Positions 36,701 through 48,700 of a DNA stretch of 64,000 nucleotides are shown here, in pieces (the stretch's first letter is position 1; each line of letters begins with the position of its first letter). The notes under the pieces are model-generated. The model searched no databases. It worked only from the letters and a program-made list of their open reading frames with translations, and was not told the DNA's origin. A program made the position numbers and the translations under genes. Location of the stretch: contig JAKGHH010000004.1 in the NCBI GenBank assembly GCA_022828595.1, positions 22,700,372 to 22,764,371 on the forward strand. Reading direction: 5' to 3'. This DNA comes from Nelumbo lutea (taxonomy: Eukaryota > Streptophyta > Magnoliopsida > Proteales > Nelumbonaceae).

Positions 36701-39700
36701 ACAATGAGTATGAGGAAGTTTAACCTCTTCATAGAGACCTTTGAGTTGCGGGACTTACCTATTCAAAGGGTAAATTATACTTGGTCAAATTTTCAGGAGG
36801 TTCCCACTTGCTGTAAGTTAGACAAATTCCCATTCACAACTGATTGGGAAGTGGCATGGCAGGGATTAGTAGTTACAGCACTACCAAGACCTGTTTCAGA
36901 CCATTGCCCAATAAGTCCGACCCAAGAGAGGTTGGGGGTGGCCCCTACCCTTTCAGATTTAAGAATATGTGGCTACTGCACCTTGAGTTCTTGCCAAAAG
37001 TGAAGGAGTGGTAGGAAGAAGATCAAGTGGGTTTCAGATGGAAGGGTTCTAGATTCTATAAGAAATTGCAATTGCTGAAAGCAAGAATTAAGGTGTGGAA
37101 TAAAGAGATTTTTGGAAATATTGAAAAAAGGAAAACAGGAAATTCTCAATAGAATAGAGGGGCTAGATGGTGAGGAAGCTGAGAGAAGTTTGAGTTCAGA
37201 AGAGAGGAAAGAGAGATGGGGGTTGAAAAAGGATCTAGAAGACATTCTAAGAAAAGATGAGGTTACTTAGAGAGAAAAACCTAGATGTCAATGGCTTAGG
37301 GAAGGGGATGACAATACCAGCTTTTTCCATATGTTGGCAAATGTGAGAAAGAGGAAAAACTCGGTGTTGAAATTGGAATGGAATGGGCAAGTATTGACAA
37401 AAGATAAGGACATAGCCCAAGCCTTTGTGAATCATTTCAAAACACTCTATGAGGGCCCGAGGAGTTCAAGAGAAAATGTAGAGGGCCAGGATTGGAGGGT
37501 TGAAAACAGAGAGTTATTGGATTCCCTGGAAAAGAAATTTGAGGTTTAAGAAGTGAAAAATGCAATCTTCTCAATGGAGAGATCTAAAGCCCCAGGACCT
37601 GATGGTTTTACGATGGCTTTCTATCAAGATTGTTGGGAGATAATTGGGGGTGACTTGATGGAACTTTCATCGCTTTGATACCAAGGAAAGTGGATGTAAT
37701 CCAGCCAAAGGACTTTAGGCCCATAAGTCTGCTAGGAAGCATGTACAAACTCATTTCCAAGGTTTTAGCCCTAAGAATAAAATATGTACTTCCGTCGATG
37801 ATTTCTCCAAATCAAGGGGCTTTTGTGTTTGGGATACAAACAATGGATCAAATTCTCATCGCCAATGAATGTGTAGAGTTTAGAAGAAGGAAAATGCAAA
37901 AGGGACTGGTTTGCAAGTTGAACTTAGAAAAGGCTTATGACATGGTGGATTGGGAGTTTTTGTTGGACATTCTCAAGTGTAGGGGTTTCGGAGAAAGATG
38001 GTGTAAATGGGTGAAGGGATAAATTTCTTCATATCACTTTTCAATTTTGCTAAATGGAGTAGCAAGAGATTTTTCCAACCAAAAGGGGCCTTAGACAAGG
38101 AGATATCTATCCTCTTTCCTTTTTACTCTGGTAACTAATGTATTGAGTGAATTGATCATAAGGGCAAATGCCAACAATATGATTAGAGGCTGGAGAGTTG
38201 GAAGGGACTGGTTTGGTGGTTATACACCTACAATTTGCAGATGATATTATCCTGTTTTGTCAAGGGAAAGCACAAGAAATTATGAATCTAAAAAGGATAG
38301 TCCATAAATTTGAATGGATCTCCAACCTTAAGATTAATTGGGGCAAGAGTTGTGTGGCAGGAGTAAATTTAGGGAGTGAAGAGGTGATTCTACTAGCTAG
38401 ACTATTGGGGTGTAAAGTAGGGGATTGGCCATTACAATATTTGGGACTACCATTGGGAGGAAATCCTAATATAGATAGTTTCTGGTACCCAATGATTGGG
38501 AGGTTTACAAAGAGACTTGCGAACTGGAAGAGAAACTACATTTCTTTAGGAGGTAGGATAACCCTAATAAAGTCAACTTTGGCTAACTTACCAATGTACT
38601 TCCTATCTACCTTTAGGATACCGATGAAAGTGGCAAACCAGCTAGAGAAGATCATGAGGGACTTCCCTTGGGAACCAGGAGACACCAAAAAAGACCATCT
38701 AGTGAAGTGGGAGGTGGTTTCTAGAAGTAGAGATGAAGGGTTCTAGGAATATGAAATATTAGGCTAAGAAACACAACATTATTGGAGAAATGGTTTTGGA
38801 GATTGCCATTGGAACAGGGCAGGCTTTGACATAGAGTGATTATTAGCATTCATGGATTGGTAAACAATGGCTGGGATGCAGAAGTCGACCCTAGGGGGGG
38901 TTCCTCTTTGTGTTTAAACATTAGAACCCCTCCTAACATGTTTATTGTAAAAGCTCAGACTGAAGAGCTAAAAAAAGGAATATATATGATCATCCCTTTG
39001 AATTGCATTGTGTATCACATGCATTGATACTTTGAACCATTCTTGGATCACTCGCTAGAAGGCCCAACTGTTGGTCCTTCAGTTTACAATTTGTCTTCAA
39101 CAATGACCAAAGACATTGAATTAGATATGTATCTCTGTTCAATTAAGTATCACAAGAATTTTTTTTTTGGGGGGGAAGCCTAAGGTTCAACAATATCTTA
39201 ATTGACCTTAGACATGCACAGATACTACAGCCAGACAGTGAACATGGACAATGTCCCCATCAATAATGAGTCAATTCTCAGTTTTAACTTAAGGCAAGTA
39301 TTGATGGAATGGGGGAAAAACTTAAGAATTTCTACTGGTTATTGCATCTAGCTCACCAGTTTTAAGTTTGAACAGCAAGTTAGTGATCTAACAAACTAAT
39401 TACTGCTAAAACATAGAATGCATTTTTGGGGTGATATGGATGCCAGACTAAAGAGCAGGGACGATCATTCCAAGACCTGGCCCAGCCTGAACCCTGGACC
39501 TGAAATATAGGCCTGGGCCTGGCCCTATATGAGCCTTGGCTTTCTGAGCATACATGCATAGGCCTAGACCCAAAAATTTGCTTACCAAGCCAGGACTGCT
39601 AATCCCTACTAAAGACAACAAGAATTGGATTCACATAGAAGTTATAGTTCAAGTACAACAATTCTAGGCTAATACAGAACAGTAAATAATATCTGAATAA

Positions 39701-42700
39701 AACAATTGAGCAATGAAGAATTCAGTTTCTGAGAAAACTGTAATCATAAAATCTAGTCAAGGCAGATCAGTTCAGGAGACTCAATCAGAGCATAGAGCAT
39801 GGTTCTTCTTCATGGAGTAAAGATGATTTATCTTAGGATTTCACCAGGATGGAAATTGAAGGGGACTCATCAGAATCCCTTTCTGCCCCTTGTTTAGCTA
39901 AACCGTCAGCTAGGGAATTAGCTGAACTTTTAACCCAACGTATCTTAACCTCCATCTCCCGCACCAGCCACTTGAATTTCCTCCTCTCATTATTGTACTT
40001 CCATAAGCCATTGTGATCTTTAAGCAGCCACCCTATCACCACCTCTGAATCCCCTTCAATTAAGAATTGCCTGATGTTCAACTCCTTTGCTTTTTGGACT
40101 CCTTCCATAACTGCAAAGATCTCAGCTCTAAGGGAGTCACCCACTCCAATTGGGCCTGAGAGCATGGCAGAAATGACCCCATTTTCATCCCTAAAAACAC
40201 CCCCAATCCCCGATTGTCCCGGATTTCCCTTGCTACACCCATCAAAGTTTAATTTCACGAATCCACTAGGTGGAGGGGTCCAAGCCACACTCATTACTGA
40301 CTTAGTTTGTGTGCAACTTGCAATTTCACCCCACTTCCTCAACATGTCATCCACAGTGTAATCTGTGAAAAGCTCCAAAGATTTCAGCCACTGTACCGCC
40401 CTAATATGAATGATAGCCCTCAGATCTGCTACTCCTCTCTGAGCTTCTAAGAATATCCTAAAATATCTTTCTTTCCAAAGTGTCCAACATACCGCAGCCA
40501 TTGGTCCTCTCCACGTTGTCCTTCCCCTTTTTATCCGCCACCTAAAAAAAGAAGGGGAAAAAAGGCCTTGCAAGTCTGATGGGGGGTTCCAACAACAACC
40601 AAATAGGGACAAAGCCCATTCCCAAATTGACCTCGCAAAATGGCAAGACACCAGTAGGTGAAAACAACTCTCCCCATCCGCTTTACAAAGAACACACCAC
40701 TAAGGTGACAAACAAGTATTGGGTCTCTTTTTTTGGAGTAAAGCACTAGTGTTGATTCTTTCCAGATAGGCTTCCCAACAAAAACTACCAACCCTAGGAG
40801 GTATTGCTCTGCACCAAACCTCATCAACAGGAAAAGGAGGGGAGGTAGGACTGGTGGACTGAATTAAGACTTTGAAGAAAGAAGCACAAGTAAAAATGCC
40901 ATTGGGAGGTGTCCAAATTATAGAGTCTGCCCTAGTGGGGTCTAAGACAACGTTATCAAGAATTGCAATAAGGCTCAAAATAATGTCAAAGTCTGAGTCC
41001 CTCAAATCCCTTCTTAGACCCAAGTTCCACCCAATCCCAGAAATGGAAGAGGACGAGGTGGTAAAAGACGAGATTGGCTCATTTTTCAAATCAGAAAGAG
41101 CAAACAAAGAAGGAAACTGATCCTTTAGAGGGACACTCCCCACCCAAGTTTGTTCCCAAAATTTTATGGAGTTACCGGAATTCAAATCATACCTGATATT
41201 AGGGGAGAAAACAGGTAGTAGGACATGAATGGCTTTCCAAGGAGAATTGCTTGTGGTCCTAGCTCTGATTCCAGCATCCCATCCATTATGCTCCAGCCCA
41301 TGAATACTTGCCACTATTCTAGCCCAAAGCTTCTCCTTCTCCAATGGGAATCTCCACAACCACTTTCCCAACAGAGTCATATTCCTTCTCCTAATATTCC
41401 CAAGCACCAAGCCACCACAAGTCTTACTCCTACAAACTATCTCCCAGCTCACTCTATGATCCCTCTTTTCCTCTCCCGGTTCCCACAGGAAATCTCTCAT
41501 TAACTTCTCCAATCTATTAGCAACCTTCACTGGGATTTTAAACACCGACAGGAAAAAGATAGGTAAATTAGCAAGTGTGGCCTTAATAAGAGTAATTCTC
41601 CCACCAAGAGAGAGGTAGTTCTTTTTCCATGACACTAGTCTTTTTTCGAACCTTTCCACCACCGGGTTCCAAAAGCTCTCTCTCATGGGATTATCCCCTA
41701 AAGGCAACCCTAAGTAGTTCAAAGGCCAGTCCGAGACTTCACACCCCAATACTTCAGCACTCTCCCTAATCTCTCCCTCCTCCAAATTCACCACCACAAC
41801 ACAACTTTTCTCAAGGTTAACTTTCAAGTTGGATATTTGCTCAAACAGTTGTATCGCCCACTTCAAATTCCTAATAAAGCTCACATTACCGCCTTCACAA
41901 AAAAGAATCGTGTCGTCAGCAAACTGCAAGTGAGTAAGAGGGGTTTCCACCCTCCCAACTCTCCAGCCTCTAATGAGCCCCCTAGAATCTGCTTTGTGAA
42001 CCAATTTCCCCAAAACCTCCGCAATTAGAATGAACAAGAAAGGAGAAAGGGGGTCTCCTTGTCTTATACCTCTATTGGCTGGAAAGAAGTCTACCACTGT
42101 CCCATTCACTAGCACTGAGTAATGATAATTCCGGACACAACCCATGATCCACTTACACCATCTAGCCCCGAACCCAAATTTAGTCAAAACTTTCCTCAAA
42201 AATTCCCAGTCCACCAAGTCATAAGCATTTTCCAAGTCCAACTTACAAACCACTCCCTTCTTCTTATCCCTCTTAAGGTTCCCCACACTCTCATTAGCAA
42301 TTAAAATCTGATCAGTGATTTGTCTTCCATTCACAAAGGCTCCTTGGTAGTGTGCAATGATATTTGGCAAAACTTTCTTCAGCCTCAAAGACAACACTTT
42401 TGCAATGATCTTATACAAGCTATTAACCAAGCTAACTGGTCTAAAATCCTTTGGGTGGGAAGCATCTTTCTTTTTTGGAATTAAAGCTATAAATGTGGAA
42501 TTCACACCCGGATTGACAATTCCTCTCCTGTAAAACTCTTCAAATACCTGCAAAAGATCATCTTTCAAAATGTCCCAACAGTCCTAATAAAAACCCATTG
42601 TGAACCCATCCGACCCTAGGGCTTTTGTTCTATCCATAGAAAAACAACCTCCTTGATCTCTTCTAAACTAAAGCTTCTCTCCAACCTTCTCTTGTTCTCC

Positions 42701-45700
42701 ACCCCTACATCTGGCCAGTCCAAACCTTCTACCCACACCCTTCTACACACAGGCCTTCTTAGGATAGATTTGAAGTGCTCCACACAAGCCCCGGCAATCT
42801 CCTCTTGATGCACTAGCTCAACTCCATCTACTACCAATTTGGAGATCAGGTTCTTCCTTCTCCTGCCTTCTGTTAGAGAGTGGAAAAACCTAGTGCTTTT
42901 GTCCCCCTCTTGCACCCATTTACACCGAGATTTTTGCCTCCAGCTAATTTCCTCCTTGTGCGGGCAATCCTCTAACTGTCTTCTTAAATCTCTCCTGAGC
43001 TCAATGTCTTCCTCTCCAACTTCTCCCCTTTCTTCTTTAGAGTCAAGGCTTTCAATCTTATCTAGCAGATCTCCCTTTCTTTTTCCTATCCTTCCAAACT
43101 CCACCAAATTCCACTCCTTGATTTTTGCTTTCAAAAATTGAAGTTTCTTGTGGAATTTCATCCCCTCCCATTCCACCAATGGGTTACACTCAAACCACCA
43201 CTCCCTCACTTTATTGTTAAACCCTGGGTGGAGTAACCACATATTTTCAAATCTAAAGGGGGTAGGACCTCCACGCCTTCTTTCCTCCTTACATAACACT
43301 ATGGGCCAATGATCGGAGGTCACCCTTGGAAGAGCTCTAGAAGCCAAGGTTCCCCAATGGACTTCCCAATCCAGAGAGAACAGGAATCTGTCCAATTTAG
43401 AGCAAATGGGTCTAGATTGGAGATTTGACCAAGTAAATGTCTTATGAGCTAAGGGGATCTCTTTAAGCTCAAAGTCCTCCACAAAGTTGCTAAACTTCCT
43501 CATGCTTTTTGTCACTCTCTGGTTAACCTTATTGGATTCCTCCGAGAATCTAATCACATTGAAGTCCCCACCCAAGCACTAGGGCCCATCCCACAACCCT
43601 CTAACATCCGCCAATTCCTCCCACAACTCCTTTCACTTTCTGTAGTCATTCGGTCCGTAAACATTTGTGAGAACCCACGTAAAATCACCCTCGGGCTGCT
43701 TAAACTTCACAAAAACCAAGAACTTTCCGATCAACTCCTCCAAGCCTTCAACCACATCCCTCTTCCACATTGTTACAATCCCCCCGGATGCACCCCAAGA
43801 GGGAGCAACCACCCAACTATCCCCTTGGCTTTCCAAACACTCCGTGCCCAATTGCTATTAAACGCCATTCTCTTAGACTATTGCAATAGCACAATATCTG
43901 TGTCAAACCGTTTTATTACCTCTTTTATTGTCGCTCTCTTCCTTGCACTCCCAATTCCCCTCACATTCCAACTGAGTATCTTCATTCCACTTCTTATTTA
44001 AACCCCTTGCCACCTTCCACTACTTTCCCCCTTTCCTCCTATCTCCTTTTACCCCGAGATTGTTGTCTCCTACATCTCTCTTCAATCTCTCAACTTCACT
44101 CAATCTCCTATTCTTTGTTCCGATCTCCTTCTTCCTCTTCAATAAACTTTCTTTCAATACATTCAAATCTTCCAACCTACAGCCCAACTTCTCTATAAAT
44201 TTAGCTAGCAAGTCTTCCCTCACCGAGTCCTCCACCCCTACCCTCTTCCTTCCTCCCCTTCCCTCCTCCAAATCAATTTTCCTTCCACTTCCTTAAACAC
44301 TTTTTCAATGATTTCCCACACTTTTTCACTCCTAAACCTTCCTTCCCTCACCTTCCCACTTTCCTTCATCCCCTTCTCCCCCTCCTCAGAGAGCCCGCCT
44401 TCTAGCACGGCTGCATATTCATGGGCTACAGGACATGGAACAGAAACGGAATCTGGAACCAAGGACACAGGAAACACATTAGTAGCACAAACCGAATTCA
44501 CTGGGTTACCTGGGATTGGTGGACAGGCTAGAAAAGGATTGCTCCCGGCCTCCCTCTCATGTTCCAGAGGTTGGTAAACATCTGTCTCCCTTAGTTGGTT
44601 GGAAAGTATTTCTATCCTTTGGCCAACCTGGTAATCTTTCCCCTCTACCCCTGGTTCACCCCTAGATGGTGACCCGATTGCAACCTACACCCTGAAATAA
44701 GCTAGCAATATTCCACCCATCCACGTCACCACCAGCACAACTACCTTCTTCGTTTACACTGCCCACACTAGTACCATCAGCAGAAAGGTCCTCCGCTTCT
44801 TCATATTCTTCACTGCACTGCGCCCATCCTTCATCCTTCTCTTCCCTCTCTTCAGTTTTGTCCCTATCAAATCTTGGATTTGGCCTTTCTGAGGAGCGTC
44901 ACAATTGGCTATGCTCCTCCAAACATCGTCGGGAAACCCACTGCAACACCAGTTTCTTTTCCATCTTCCGCCGCTGCGCACAAGCCCCCCCCCTTTCTCA
45001 CGACTCGGGACGATGATAGACCATTAGCACTGTCTATCAGCGCCCCAAGAGAAGCCCCTTTGCCCCGACCCACGTGACGACTTAAGTTATCATGTGGGTC
45101 CTTCAACCGGATCCCCCTTTCAGTGTTATGCCCACCCGACCCGCCTGCGTGACCTTTTAAGTTGTCATGTGGGCCCTTCCAATTCTGTCCCGGCTCAACC
45201 CTCACCCCGCCCGACCCACCCGCCACCTTCAATGGCTCAGACCAACCCTTTCGGCTCCCCAACCCACCCTGCCCTTCCGCCACGTCAGCAAAGGAAGAGA
45301 ACCCCACCATTAAGTTGCTTAATTCAAACCTATTTGAAAATTTTTCCTTAATGGGATTTCTTGTCATTTGGTTTTCCCCAACCGGCTCAGTAACCCCAAA
45401 AAAACCTTGCGTCTGCTCCACCTTTTTGACTCCCAACAAACGCCCTCCACGTGTCCACCACCCCGCCAGCTCATCATCTTCTACCTTAGGAACACCTCCC
45501 CCCCACGACCATTCAACTTCAGAGGCCACCCACACCTTGTACCAGGCATCATCCAAGCATATTTCAATGACCCTCGGCAAGTTCTCGTGCCTTACACCAG
45601 CAACCTGTAACTCCACAGCACCCAGAAATCGTTTATCAGCTTTCATCAAGATGCCTCCCAGACAATGCACAATGTGTTCAAGAACAGAGTTCCGCCAGAG

Positions 45701-48700
45701 GTGAAATGGAAGGCCTACAAGCTTCAGCCGGACACAACCATCTTGGACTTCGACTTCATTACAAAATGGACTCCAGTTCTGAACCTGTATCAGAACTCCA
45801 TCCACCACTACTGCTTTAAAACTTAGCTCCTGGTCGCCTACATCAAACACAGCTTTCGTCTCTGCAAAAGGGAACAACAAAGCTTCACTCCCAGATCCTA
45901 ACTCCCCTGCCACAGTACACAGAACCCTTCTCCAGTCTGTCACTCCTCTATCGGCCACTAAAACCCTTCTTTTCTTCCACTCATCCTTCCCTGCTCCTAC
46001 CAATAATCTTCGAGGACTAGATGCGCAAGCAACCACCACTTCAGTCGGAGTGCCTTGCACTTCTACGCTCCCAGAGGAACTAACCGAAACTGCCCCTTCC
46101 TGAGCTTTTTTACCCTGGTCTTTGGAGAATTGACCAGTTCTCTTCACCCCCTCTGCTCTCTTCACTTTCAAGGCTACAAGAAAAGACTTTAGCACCTTCA
46201 CAAAATCCATCCACCCTTTCCGTAGCCTCCCTTCTGGCACACACAGTAGTTGCTTTCCATTTGTTCCGAAAAACTCCACCACAGAGATAAACCAACCCTT
46301 TCTGTTTCTTTTCACTTCTGTTACATATTTCTTACCTGGTACAGTCAAAGAATTTGTCCATCCAATCACCTTACCAGAGTTGATGGCCCCATCTATGAAA
46401 CCTTTCTACCAGACTAAGACCTCCTTTGACACCAACACAGTCGCTCTGTTATTCTCTCTAATTTTCAAAACATCCTCACCTTTGATCCTTTCCTCTTCGA
46501 ACTTGAAAGTCTTGGCTTCGATCGACACCTCATACCTCCACCTTCCTACTATCTGAACCTGCTCTCATCCATTCCACCTTCCTCAGCCCTCATTCTTCCT
46601 ATTGTCCTTGGAACTTACATAAAGGTATACATTAATACATTAATGCATTAATACATATCTATATAGACATATACACCTATATAAACATACATATCTGTGT
46701 GTGTGGGCCCAGGAGTGTGTTTCTGCCAATCAGGTTGTTTAGTAAGCTTCCCTGAATGACCCATTAATTTTCCATGTGGCAATCCAATTGGAAGCCTAAA
46801 AAAGGCTCAACATGTTTGTCTTTCTGGACTAGATTCATGGGGTAAATTTCAGCCTGAAAGTACTTGCCACATGTCAATGATAAATCTTCTTTTCTGGACA
46901 AGTTTACAATAAAAAAATTGTAAATTCAAACTGCTAATATTTGTTTGGGAAATTGATAAAAAAAAATGTTTGGGAAACCACCAATACAAGGTGGAATATA
47001 GGGCTGCTATGTCTTGGAGAGTTGAACACTTGGCCAATCCAAAGGATCCTTCACACTCTGGACTGTTTGGATAAGTCAATCATCCCTCCACATGGAAAAA
47101 ATAGGGTAAATTGTGTAGGGAAGTACCTACTTAATCGTTTTTTTTTGTTAATAAAGAAGAAATCAATAAATTGAGGCAGACTCGAATAGAAAGAATATTA
47201 ATTAAACCACCTACAATTTAAACCATTAGCATCAGATGATTTTAACTTTCCAACAATAATCTCTCCCACAAATGGCCGAAACATAATCAATCTGAACTGC
47301 ACCTGCCAGGATATAATGACATGATGAGTCATATGAAAATGGAAAAAAAAAATAAGCAAAATATTAATTGTTTCTTGATTCTATCAGGGTAAAATGAGAG
47401 ATCCAATCCTTTTTCTAACAAGTGCAGTAATACCCTTCTAAAATGAATTAGAAACCCCTTGGTTGTTATTTTTTCATGCAACTTGCATTCTGCCACAAAG
47501 AGTATTACAATAAGACTACAAAAGTAGAATTTTTGTCCTTCTTAACTAATGAAAGATTCTTAGAAAATACATGAGCATGATGCACATATTCCTCAATGAG
47601 CACCACCAGCACTATGTGAAGTATAAGAGATAGTTTCCACAACATATTTCCATTTCCACTTCCAAGGATAGCAACATGAAATTTATTGGAATCAACATAT
47701 TCCCCAGTGAACACTACCAGCACCATGTAGAGTACAAGAGATAGCATTATAACATAAGTTGGTAACAATATTGTATATATGTGGAATAACAATGCTATTG
47801 CCCGCCTAACTTGGTTACCACTTTGAGCTAGCTCAATATTCATTACATGAAGTTAAATATTAGTTTTTATTTGTGTAATAGATTATTTGATTGATCTATT
47901 ACAACCATCTACACTTTCTATGAGTTTAAATTTTGCTTTAACCCATCCTATCATGAAGCTCTGAATCTTAAGGTTTACAGGGCAATTTCAGAACGTATTC
48001 TTTTGTCTAAAACTTTAGTTTCTTAGCTTTGTTTAATGATTTGGAACAAGATAATGATCTAAAAAGGTGTGCCTATGCTTCTTTTATCATTCCATAAATT
48101 ATCATTCTATATTTTGCATATTTTACAATGTTACCACCATGTCTATAATTTTTACAATATTTCCATACGATATTTTAGACATTTCTAACATGTTTCTTAT
48201 ATTTTGGACGACCAATATTTCCACCAACACCGACATTTTAAACCTTGAGAATGTTTTTAATTAATATCAGCTTTTCCTCCTTTGGACAAATATTTTCCTT
48301 TCTAGGATGCCAGCCTCCCATCCACCCTCTCCACCACTGCCTCCCAAATCTTCTTTGAAGTGCACTTCTCTCTCAATGACATGCCCAAATATCTTTTAGG
48401 CAATTTACCTACTTATAGAATAAAGGATATCTTCTTTCCTTTGAAGTGCACTTTTTTTTTTGTTAAATAACATCAATTCCATTAAAATAATGAATAGATA
48501 CAAGAAGATCCCCTTAGAGGCGCGAGGAGCAGCCTCTCCAAACAGAAAATACACAAACTACAACGGAGAAAACATGAATGTTGAAATTAAAACAATAGTT
48601 ACAATTGTGCCCAGAACAATGTTTCCCTATTTATCCCTTGTTTTGCCAAGACATCAGCAAAAGTATTAGCTGATCTCCCAACCCATTGTACTGTTATAAA

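Larger units (their letters stand above)
39780..46600 (-). mobile_element. Nearly full-length L1-type LINE, minus strand, in RPC8 intron 3
   Basis: Order on minus: ORF1 (from about 46560, main open part 46369-44909), Lys/Glu-rich linker (44600-44000), endonuclease (from MKILSWNVRGIGSARKRATI at about 43985 to 42616), reverse transcriptase (42568-40700) with zinc-binding end, and RNase H (40651-39833). Each domain is largely open but joined through single stops (for example LLQ*SKR at about 43880, GFY*DCW at about 42585), so it is recently dead. I could not find the poly(A) tail or duplication, so the ends are approximate. Confidence 0.88.

Noticed and set aside
44020..45704. Plus-strand frames rich in Ser/Pro opposite LINE ORF1
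   Set aside because: Shadows of the minus-strand LINE coding sequence.
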